DNA of 6,573 nt from an uncultured euryarchaeote (lineage in GTDB: Archaea; Nanohalarchaeota; Nanosalinia; Nanosalinales; Nanosalinaceae), in contig CAKZNU010000146.1 in the NCBI GenBank assembly GCA_937132175.1, positions 1 through 6,573 of the forward strand, written 5' to 3'. Position 1 is the first letter of the stretch, and each line of letters opens with the position of its first letter. Below, one piece after another: positions 1-4,784 of the stretch. Under the pieces are notes generated by a model that made no database searches, was not told the origin of the DNA, and saw nothing but the letters and a program-made list of their open reading frames with translations. A program made the translations under genes and the position numbers.

Positions 1-2
1 AG

Positions 3-542
3 ATAGAGGAAGATATAGAGAGACTTGAAAGCCTCGAAGAAGAGATAGAAGAGGCAAAGGAGATCCGGAAGGTATACAGCAGCTCTGAGGAGGAGATGCG
101 GGAGGTTAACCTGAAGAGACTTGAGAGAAAGGTGTTTAAGTGGTATCAGGAGCTTTCTGCATCACAGGAGTTCAAGGATCTGAGTATAGACCGAGAAAGC
201 TATCAGCTACGAGGAACACCGCAAAACGCAGGGCAGAAACTCGGTATAACAGATTACCAGGGCGGAGCACAGAGGACTCTTACCGCACTTGCCTACCAGC
301 TGGCTCTCGCGGAGATGACGGAGTCAACGGACTTCCTCATGGTAGACGAACCAACGGACGCCACCGACTCCGAGAACAGGGAAAACCTTCTTGAGATGAT
401 CCACAAGGCAGAGAACCAGTTCAACCAGATACTGCTGATAACACACCACGGCGCAGGAAGAGAGAAGGCAGAGAACATAATAAAGGTGGAAAAAGCCGAC
501 AGCGAAACCTCGGAGATAACCTACCCTGTAAACCAGACCTAG
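3..542 (+). CDS. SMC/Rad50-family ATPase, C-terminal part (5' end outside window)
   Basis: The reading frame is open from the window edge, so the ATG at 96 is internal. The first ~30 visible residues are Glu/Lys/Leu-rich heptad-like sequence (IEEDIERLESLEEEIEEAK), the end of a long coiled coil. The C-terminal ATPase lobe follows: an ABC-signature-like segment YQGGAQRTLTAL, Walker B FLMVDEPTD with the catalytic Glu, a D-loop-like ATDSENR, and an H-loop LLITHH. This order is diagnostic of the SMC/Rad50 class, which binds ATP between two head domains and acts in DNA repair or chromosome organisation. The N-terminal lobe (Walker A) and any zinc hook lie upstream and cannot be seen. The signature has Gln where Ser is usual (LSGG). 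It could be Rad50, or one of the archaea-specific SMC-related proteins; the visible part does not decide. It ends at TAG 540-542. The family call is firm, the exact subfamily is not. Confidence 0.85.
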   Translation: MEEDIERLESLEEEIEEAKEIRKVYSSSEEEMREVNLKRLERKVFKWYQELSASQEFKDLSIDRESYQLRGTPQNAGQKLGITDYQGGAQRTLTALAYQLALAEMTESTDFLMVDEPTDATDSENRENLLEMIHKAENQFNQILLITHHGAGREKAENIIKVEKADSETSEITYPVNQT

Positions 543-544
543 AC

Positions 545-577
545 ACTTCTCTGTACTTAAAGTCTAGCTGGAGAAGT
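545..577 (+). terminator. inverted repeat just after the SMC/Rad50-like gene, possible 3'-end structure
   Basis: ACTTCTC (545-551) and GAGAAGT (571-577) are perfect 7-bp complements around a 19-nt loop, starting 2 nt after the stop codon. A second small hairpin follows at 580-598 (AGCC-C-TGT paired with ACA-GGCT, one bulged C, 4-nt loop). No long T tract follows directly, so a role in transcription termination or mRNA 3'-end protection is only a possibility. Confidence 0.25.
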
Positions 578-656
578 CAAGCCCTGTCTATACAGGCTAA
601 GACCCAATTCAGCATCTCCTGTAGTATTCCGGAGGTTCCTTTTAACGTTTTACATA

Positions 657-701
657 CTGCGTACTGTTTAGACAGGTTGTACGCAGCCGGCTTTCGCCTG
701 G
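657..701. other. two abutting hairpins in the convergent intergenic gap
   Basis: CTGCGTAC (657-664) and GTACGCAG (679-686) form a perfect 8-bp stem with a 14-nt loop. The loop can close further through TGT/ACA. A second GC-rich hairpin abuts it directly: CCGGC (687-691) pairs with GCC-T-GG (696-701) across a TTTC loop with one bulged T. The plus strand then becomes T-rich (702-720). This could be a bidirectional terminator between convergent genes or a small structured RNA. I see no tRNA fold and no box C/D or H/ACA pattern I can defend. Confidence 0.35.
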
Positions 702-747
702 GAAGTGTTTAATTTGTTTAGAGAGTGTACACGTGAGGGATGTAAGG

Positions 748-753
748 AAAAAA
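748..753 (-). terminator. oligo-T tract ending the minus-strand lipid operon
   Basis: Read on the minus strand there is a run of six T residues about 50 nt past the stop codon of the zinc-ribbon gene. Archaeal RNA polymerase commonly terminates at short oligo-T runs. A weak 6-bp inverted repeat (AAGGAA 744-749, TTCCTT 759-764) overlaps it. The tract is seen; its function is inferred. Confidence 0.4.
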
Positions 754-803
754 CCATGTTCCTTCTGTGCAACAGGTGTAGAAGATCTGACAGAAAGCCC
801 TAG

Positions 804-908
804 CTATGGATCAGAGCAGTCACGTATCATTCCACAGTTTTCACACAGTAGCTCGCATGCGACGTGTTCACGCATGTTTTCCCCGCAGTTCCAGCAGTCA
901 TACGTCAC
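804..908 (-). CDS. 34-residue zinc-ribbon protein, last gene of the lipid operon
   Basis: A very short gene, easily missed by gene callers. The GTG start (908-906) overlaps the TGA stop of the prenyltransferase gene (907-905) in a GTGA junction. A strong Shine-Dalgarno sequence, GAGGAGGTG (926-918), lies 9 nt upstream inside that gene. The protein starts MTYDCWNCGENM and ends CENCGMIRDCSDP. CxxC knuckles at C5/C8 and C22/C25, plus C18, C31 and H15, give enough ligands for one zinc ribbon. Six Cys in 34 residues, the CxxCG turns and a proper RBS make chance unlikely. No enzymatic domain fits in this length. It may be a zinc-binding regulator or partner protein, perhaps linked to the lipid genes it is translationally coupled to. 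I recognise the general type (small archaeal zinc-finger microproteins) but cannot name a function. Confidence 0.8.
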   Translation of the reverse strand: MTYDCWNCGENMREHVACELLCENCGMIRDCSDP

Positions 909-1576
909 TCTCCACGACACCTCCTCAAAGACCTGAAGTGTTCAAGAGCATCCTTTACATCCTGTGGCTCAAGCTCGGGAAAGTTCTTGTCTACATGATA
1001 GTACTCAGCGTAGCTGGAGTTCCATATCGGAAAGCCTGAGAGACACTCCCTTCTCGGGCCTTTTCCCGTGCGTATTACCAGATCAACCTCTGAATCCACC
1101 TCCAGTGAGTCTGAAAGGTTCTCGGAGCTTATCTCTTTTCCTCCACAGAGGTTTCTCGAGGCTTTCACTATGTCCTGTCTTCCTGAGTAAGATACCAGCA
1201 TATTTACAGTTACTTCACCGTTGTCGAACTCTTGGTCTATATCCTCTAGCTGGTCTCTTACGTCGTCCGGTAGAGCCTCCGGCCGTGTAGAGGCCCAGTT
1301 GGCGCTGAAGTCATGTTCATCAAAGAAGTTCTTCAGCTCAGATATCTCATCCCTCAGAAGCGAAAAAAGCGTATCTAGTTCCTCCTCCGGCCGTTTCAGG
1401 TTGTCCTCGGAAAGTATGTATATCGTTATCTCGGAGAGATCTTCGACCCTGTCCCTCAGTGACCTTGATACCTTCTTTACTGTTTCCTTGCTTTCCCTGT
1501 ATGCCTGTCTCTCGTCGATCGAGTTTTGGTCAGCGTACCTCCTGTTTCCGTCCGGAATAATTCCTACATGCATCAC
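905..1576 (-). CDS. uppS: cis-prenyltransferase (undecaprenyl/polyprenyl diphosphate synthase family)
   Basis: Adds isopentenyl diphosphate in cis configuration to an allylic diphosphate, giving long-chain polyprenyl diphosphates. In archaea these become dolichol-type sugar carriers for glycosylation at the membrane. Visible motifs: HVGIIPDGNRRYA (3-15, catalytic D9), ILSEDNLKRPEEE (54-66, matching the usual STENWKRP), SYSGRQDIVKA (129-139), IRTGKGPRRE (168-177) and WNSSYAEYY (185-193, with the metal-site Glu E191). Oddities: at 223 residues it lacks the usual N-terminal extension before the HVxIIxDGN motif; the common GHxxG segment reads AYRES here; and the RTSGE region has extra basic residues. 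The start is GTG at 1576 or ATG at 1573. The frame is open upstream to 1628 but offers no ATG, GTG or TTG. It begins 7 bp after the reductase stop without a clear RBS, which suggests translational coupling. The family is certain; chain length and substrate are unknown. Confidence 0.92.
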   Translation of the reverse strand: MMHVGIIPDGNRRYADQNSIDERQAYRESKETVKKVSRSLRDRVEDLSEITIYILSEDNLKRPEEELDTLFSLLRDEISELKNFFDEHDFSANWASTRPEALPDDVRDQLEDIDQEFDNGEVTVNMLVSYSGRQDIVKASRNLCGGKEISSENLSDSLEVDSEVDLVIRTGKGPRRECLSGFPIWNSSYAEYYHVDKNFPELEPQDVKDALEHFRSLRRCRGE

Positions 1577-1583
1577 ATAGGCA

Positions 1584-2690
1584 CTAACTTCGGAAACGTG
1601 ATCGAATCTTTTTAATCCCGCTTGAAGTCATGGCACGGAGCTGGGCGCGTGAGAAAAGAGAGGAAGGCCTGTCCATATGAACGCCGATACTACCTGAAAA
1701 CAGGCGCAGAACCGGCTTCTGCAGGAAACCCGGCAGAAGGTAAAACCTTTCTATAAGCTTCCCGAGTCCGATCTCTCTGCCAAGCTCGTCTCTCCACTCC
1801 TTTTCGTATCCTGCCGGGTCAGGATTCTCCGGATCTATGTATCGGGATGCTGTCTCAGCACAGCGCATACCGTAAAGTATTCCTCCGCCCGTGAAAGGCT
1901 TAGTCTGTGCTGCAGCATCCCCTACCAGAAATATACGGTCCGTTGTCACAGAGTCAGGCGGGTCAACAGGTATACCTCCTGCACAGGTGTTGAAGGTCTC
2001 GGATCTCTCCACACCGTGTCTATCCAGGACCTTATCAAGCCACTCGGACGGGCTTTCTCCAGGAGGGACAGCCACGCCGTACTCGATGTTTTCTCCTCTA
2101 GGTATCCTCCAGCCGAAAAACTCCGGAACATTCAGATGCACATCCACGTTGTCCGAGGAATCCTGTACGTCGACAAAGCACAGGAGTCCCTGATAGAAAC
2201 GTGAAGGCTCTTCCAGACCTGCCTCTGACCTGACCTTTGAGGACGCTCCATCACACCCCGCGAGAACCTTCGAGCTGTATGTCTCTCCGGAGGCGACAGA
2301 GACCTCGACACAGTCATCTCTCTCATCTACGGAGACGACTTCCTCCCCCATCAGGAGCTCGGCTCCGGACTCCTGTGCCATCTCCGCCTTTCTCTTATCG
2401 AAGCCCACCCTATCCATCACGTAAGACACAGGCTCTTCCTGATAGAATCTGTACGAACTGCCTTCGACATGGAACCTGGCCTCCCTTATACTGTTTTGAA
2501 GAAGACTTTCTCTCGAGTCAACAAAACCCCAGATATCCGGTGAGACATGTCCCGAACATGCCAGAGGCCGACCTATCTCCTCGGATCTTTCAAGCATCAA
2601 GACGTCAAGGCCTTGTTCGGATGCTTCCTGTGCGAGATGTGATCCTGCAGGCCCCGCACCCACTACGATTAGATCCCTCAGCTCAACCAC
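1584..2690 (-). CDS. geranylgeranyl reductase family FAD-dependent oxidoreductase
   Basis: Likely saturates double bonds of geranylgeranyl chains in archaeal ether lipids (digeranylgeranylglycerophospholipid reductase type) at the membrane surface. The FAD-binding Rossmann motif VVGAGPAGSHLA (9-20) is followed by E34, which should bind the adenosine ribose. Other family landmarks are ACSGHVSP (44-51), CDGASS (146-151), the FFGWRIP element (191-197, family pattern YxWxFP) and the second FAD motif VGDAAAQTKPFTGGGI (256-271). The length of 368 residues is within the family range, on the short side. The start is GTG 2690-2688: a TAG codon lies directly before it in frame, so nothing longer is possible. 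It begins 3 bp after the ferredoxin stop with no obvious RBS, so translation is probably coupled. Gene order points to the upstream ferredoxin as electron donor. The exact substrate (phospholipid, geranylgeranyl diphosphate or another prenyl chain) cannot be read from sequence. Confidence 0.92.
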   Translation of the reverse strand: MVELRDLIVVGAGPAGSHLAQEASEQGLDVLMLERSEEIGRPLACSGHVSPDIWGFVDSRESLLQNSIREARFHVEGSSYRFYQEEPVSYVMDRVGFDKRKAEMAQESGAELLMGEEVVSVDERDDCVEVSVASGETYSSKVLAGCDGASSKVRSEAGLEEPSRFYQGLLCFVDVQDSSDNVDVHLNVPEFFGWRIPRGENIEYGVAVPPGESPSEWLDKVLDRHGVERSETFNTCAGGIPVDPPDSVTTDRIFLVGDAAAQTKPFTGGGILYGMRCAETASRYIDPENPDPAGYEKEWRDELGREIGLGKLIERFYLLPGFLQKPVLRLFSGSIGVHMDRPSSLFSRAQLRAMTSSGIKKIRSRFRS

Positions 2691-2693
2691 CTA

Positions 2694-2999
2694 TCAGTAC
2701 CATCCCGGGTTTTTTATCTTGATGTCGCCCTGTACCTCTGCCTGGCATCCAAGACGGTAAGGTCCATCCAGTACCTCCTCGCCCTCGAACCGTCTCAACG
2801 TGTTTTTCTCATCCTGATGCATCTCGGAGAGGTTATCCATACCCTCCTCGACCTGTATGCTGCAGGTGGTACAGTTACAGAAGCCTCCACACGCATGCAT
2901 CCAGTCAATACCAGAGTCCAGGAGAGCCTGGAGAACGGACTGACCTTCCTCAGCCTCTATCTCCTGATCTCGATCGACAAGTTCAATACTGTAGGTCAT
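2694..2999 (-). CDS. [2Fe-2S] ferredoxin, adrenodoxin-type, first gene of the lipid operon
   Basis: A 101-residue one-electron carrier. Cluster ligands fit C37-x5-C43-x2-C46 and C85 (ACGGFCNCTTC, then RLGCQ), the adrenodoxin/vertebrate-type spacing rather than the plant type. C41 is an additional Cys inside the loop. The N-terminal beta-grasp begins ITYSIEL-like (MTYSIELVDRDQEIEAEEG) and the chain is strongly acidic. It immediately precedes the geranylgeranyl reductase in the same operon. In Methanosarcina acetivorans a ferredoxin encoded next to the reductase is known to be needed for full saturation of archaeal lipids, so a donor role here is a well-grounded inference. The ATG at 2999 sits about 25 bp from a TATA box, consistent with a leaderless start. 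How the ferredoxin itself is reduced is not visible: no ferredoxin reductase gene is in the window. Confidence 0.93.
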   Translation of the reverse strand: MTYSIELVDRDQEIEAEEGQSVLQALLDSGIDWMHACGGFCNCTTCSIQVEEGMDNLSEMHQDEKNTLRRFEGEEVLDGPYRLGCQAEVQGDIKIKNPGWY

Positions 3000-3018
3000 G
3001 GATAGATAATCCTGTGAG

Positions 3019-3028
3019 ATATTTTTAG
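3019..3028 (-). promoter_or_regulatory. TATA box of the ferredoxin-reductase-prenyltransferase operon
   Basis: The minus strand reads CTAAAAATAT, centred about 24 bp upstream of the ferredoxin ATG. With the normal archaeal TATA-to-start distance of about 25 bp, transcription would begin at or next to the ATG, giving a leaderless mRNA. No Shine-Dalgarno sequence precedes the ATG, which agrees. Confidence 0.6.
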
Positions 3029-3040
3029 GTCTTGTGTGAG

Positions 3041-3057
3041 AAAGAAGAAACGAAAGG
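3041..3057 (-). terminator. pyrimidine-rich tract after the C2H2 zinc-finger gene
   Basis: On the minus strand the sequence reads CCTTTCGTTTCTTCTTT about 30 nt past the zinc-finger gene stop and just ahead of the ferredoxin promoter. Short T clusters like this can end archaeal transcription. The evidence is base composition only. Confidence 0.3.
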
Positions 3058-3085
3058 TGACTCTGGAGAGGTACCCCGAAACTCC

Positions 3086-3280
3086 TCAGGCTCGCTTGCC
3101 TTCAGTCTTCCACTTCCTGATTATATCGGAGTCAGACTTTGAACTGCTGGTATCGTTCGAAGGATTGTTGCTTACGTGCTCATTAGCCCTGTGAATTCCT
3201 TCCTTCGTCGTTGCATCCTGTTCCTCATCGGACTGAAAAACCTCTCCACAGTAAGGACATTCTGCTTCATCTTCTGTCAT
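3086..3280 (-). CDS. small single C2H2-type zinc-finger protein, 64 residues
   Basis: The N-terminal half holds CPYCG (C8, C11) and a downstream HRANEH (H30, H35), giving C-x2-C-x18-H-x4-H, a single zinc finger with a long, acidic linker. The C-terminal half is Ser/Asp/Asn-rich, probably disordered, and ends in a basic tail (RKWKTEGKRA). Such one-finger proteins are common in halophilic archaea; roles are mostly unknown, with DNA or protein binding as the usual guess. Start choice: an upstream in-frame ATG exists at 3301, but AAGGTGATC (a good match to the 16S anti-Shine-Dalgarno) lies 3 nt before the ATG at 3280, so I prefer that one. The longer form would add seven residues. It has its own promoter and lies 89 bp downstream of the S2P gene on the same strand. 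Confidence 0.75.
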   Translation of the reverse strand: MTEDEAECPYCGEVFQSDEEQDATTKEGIHRANEHVSNNPSNDTSSSKSDSDIIRKWKTEGKRA

Positions 3281-3293
3281 ATAGATCACCTTA
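3281..3293 (-). promoter_or_regulatory. ribosome binding site deciding the start of the zinc-finger gene
   Basis: On the minus strand AAGGTGATC is followed by TAT and the ATG at 3280. GGTGATC matches the complement of the 16S rRNA 3' end, whereas the ATG at 3301 has no such site before it. This favours the 64-residue form. Confidence 0.55.
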
Positions 3294-3350
3294 GTATACA
3301 TACCCTGATAGCTGTCAAAGGGAATGCAAGCTTACAATGCACACACAAAG

Positions 3351-3365
3351 CTTTTAAAGGTTTTC
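3351..3365 (-). promoter_or_regulatory. BRE/TATA promoter of the C2H2 zinc-finger gene
   Basis: The minus strand reads GAAAACCTTTAAAAG: a purine-rich BRE-like GAAAA followed by a TTTAAAA TATA element. Predicted initiation is near 3329, giving a leader of about 50 nt to the preferred ATG at 3280. That leader would contain the GGTGATC ribosome binding site, so the promoter and start choice are consistent. Confidence 0.55.
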
Positions 3366-3369
3366 AGGC

Positions 3370-4659
3370 CTAGATCGGGGCTAATGAGTAGACTATCGAA
3401 AGCAGTATACCTGCCCAGACCAGCAGAGACCAGGCGTTAAAGGCTTTGCCGAGACGTTCCGAGAAGTGATCGAGGACTGCACCCACCATCTGACCTCCGT
3501 CAAGAGGCTTTGCAGGAAGCAGGTTAAACAGACCTATCAGGACATTGAGCAAAGCCACCATCTGGAACAGGGAAAGAGTCCAAGAGATACCTCCCTCGAA
3601 AGACGAGTAACCCGGCTTGATCTCCCGTCTATCCGCCACCATATCACGCAGGGTCGGCACGAAGCCCGAGTTGCGGTACATTAAAATTCCTATATGTCCG
3701 GAGCCGTTTCTCTCCTCTGCCTGGAAGCTAAAGCTTCCCTCAGACGTATTAAGGGAGACCTCCTCACCTGGCCCTATACCTGAGGTGAGCTCTATCAGGC
3801 GGTTGGAGTATCTTACCCTCTGGTCGTTGAACTCGTATATCGTTCCGTTGTCCAGACCGTTTCTTTCCGCAGCAGTGCCGTTTGCGGCATCGTAGCCTAC
3901 ACCTACCGGGGTTGTAACCACCGAGAAAAGTAAAACCGCTGTCAGCGTGAAGAGCCCTGCTGTAAGGAAGTTAGCCCAGGAACCGGCCGCCAGAACCTTC
4001 AGCCTCGAGGAGATGGTGCCCTGATGCCAGAGACCTCCGCTGGAACTATCCTCTGTTCGTGACTCGCCGTCCCCGTCTTCGTCTTCTGAGTCGTCATCTT
4101 CTTCCGAGCCGTCGCTCTCGCTGCCGTCTCCTGGCAGCATCTTTTCTCCCTTCGGCTCCACGAAGGCTCCTGGGATGATACCGAGAACTATCCACCCTAC
4201 AGAGTTTATCTCCATGTCCTCTGCGGCTGCTACTACGCCGTGACTGAGCTCGTGTACTGCCATAAGCACGCCGATACCGATTATGTAATACTCTGCGGGT
4301 ATGAAGGAGATTCCTGACTGGAAACTTGCCTCACCGGATATTCCCGGAGCTATAAGGGAAGGTCCGCCGGTCTGACCTCCTGTAGCTATTGCCTGCTCTA
4401 TGCTCTGTTTCACCATGAGAAGGCTAAGTGGTACAACCAAGATGGAGACTGCAACACCTGCCCATCCGTAGATACTCCAGAACCTTGGAAATCTTGCTGC
4501 CAGACTCTCTATCTTGTCTATTCCTGATTCAGTCCTTCTGTAGAAAAGTATTGAGGTCCTCTGTATGCTGTCCCTGTCTCTGTACATGAACGCTGCTACA
4601 GCCAGTACGAACCCGAGTAAAAAGACCAGACGCGGATTAACAGATAGTAAGGATGACAT
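3370..4659 (-). CDS. site-2-protease-like membrane metalloprotease (M50 family)
   Basis: An intramembrane zinc protease that would cleave membrane-anchored substrates such as regulators. The zinc motif HELSH is at 136-140 (E137 catalytic) inside a hydrophobic segment. The third zinc ligand motif NLLPAKPLDGG is at 379-389 (D387). GSWANFLTAG (226-235) matches the conserved AGPxANF-type element. Hydrophobic segments lie near 10-24, 64-84, 121-145, 153-167, 226-249, 361-382 and 408-427. Residues ~253-325 look like a PDZ-type domain. A striking insert at ~175-209 is almost wholly Asp/Glu/Ser/Gly and sits between the two halves of the active-site core. The length of 429 residues fits haloarchaeal homologues with extra membrane segments. 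The start ATG at 4659 is placed for a leaderless transcript. It is divergent from lysS. Substrate unknown. Confidence 0.92.
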   Translation of the reverse strand: MSSLLSVNPRLVFLLGFVLAVAAFMYRDRDSIQRTSILFYRRTESGIDKIESLAARFPRFWSIYGWAGVAVSILVVPLSLLMVKQSIEQAIATGGQTGGPSLIAPGISGEASFQSGISFIPAEYYIIGIGVLMAVHELSHGVVAAAEDMEINSVGWIVLGIIPGAFVEPKGEKMLPGDGSESDGSEEDDDSEDEDGDGESRTEDSSSGGLWHQGTISSRLKVLAAGSWANFLTAGLFTLTAVLLFSVVTTPVGVGYDAANGTAAERNGLDNGTIYEFNDQRVRYSNRLIELTSGIGPGEEVSLNTSEGSFSFQAEERNGSGHIGILMYRNSGFVPTLRDMVADRREIKPGYSSFEGGISWTLSLFQMVALLNVLIGLFNLLPAKPLDGGQMVGAVLDHFSERLGKAFNAWSLLVWAGILLSIVYSLAPI

Positions 4660-4680
4660 GTTTCGAGATGGTTCCGTGTT

Positions 4681-4690
4681 CTATATAAAC
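4681..4690 (-). promoter_or_regulatory. TATA box of the S2P-like protease gene
   Basis: The minus strand reads GTTTATATAG, centred 26 bp upstream of the ATG at 4659. That spacing puts the transcription start at the start codon, so the mRNA is probably leaderless. No Shine-Dalgarno sequence is present before the ATG. Confidence 0.65.
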
Positions 4691-4710
4691 AGTCGGCGCG
4701 GAGACTTGTC

Positions 4711-4717
4711 TTAAAAG
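4711..4717 (+). promoter_or_regulatory. possible TATA element for lysS
   Basis: TTAAAAG on the plus strand would place initiation near 4740, leaving a leader of about 45 nt that includes the lysS ribosome binding site. No clear BRE precedes it. The alternative CTTATAG (4747-4753) would start transcription inside the RBS, so I consider it less likely. Confidence 0.35.
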
Positions 4718-4772
4718 CTTCCGACGCCTGTAAAATGAATATGATGCTTATAGATTCTGTTCACAAAAATAC

Positions 4773-4779
4773 GGAGGAT
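4773..4779 (+). promoter_or_regulatory. Shine-Dalgarno site of lysS
   Basis: GGAGGAT lies 5 nt before the GTG at 4785. It supports that GTG over the in-frame GTG at 4809. It also marks lysS as a leadered gene, unlike the two leaderless genes on the other strand. Confidence 0.7.
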
Positions 4780-4784
4780 ACAGA

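Larger units (their letters stand above)
4660..4784. promoter_or_regulatory. divergent promoter region between the S2P-like gene and lysS
   Basis: These 125 bp carry the leaderless S2P promoter on the minus strand and the lysS promoter and RBS on the plus strand. The two TATA-like elements are only about 20 bp apart, so factors bound between them could affect both genes. I see no clear operator palindrome beyond a single HindIII-like AAGCTT. Confidence 0.5.

Noticed and set aside
668..757. 29-codon minus-strand frame starting with ATG at 757
   Set aside because: No RBS, no recognisable motif, and it runs through the hairpins; more likely 3' untranslated sequence.
543..803. tRNA or box C/D RNA in the convergent gap
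   Set aside because: No GTTCGA-type T-loop with matching acceptor stem, and no paired C and D boxes at proper spacing.
733..936. 67-codon plus-strand open frame in the convergent gap
   Set aside because: It lies antisense to the zinc-ribbon gene and the prenyltransferase end, and its Cys residues do not form spaced pairs like the minus-strand peptide. No RBS.
1221..1580. 119-codon plus-strand frame opposite the cis-prenyltransferase
   Set aside because: Ser-rich translation without motifs, fully antisense to a gene with clear catalytic motifs.
2237..2722. 161-codon plus-strand frame opposite the geranylgeranyl reductase
   Set aside because: Arg/Pro/Ser-rich low-quality translation, a typical antisense shadow.
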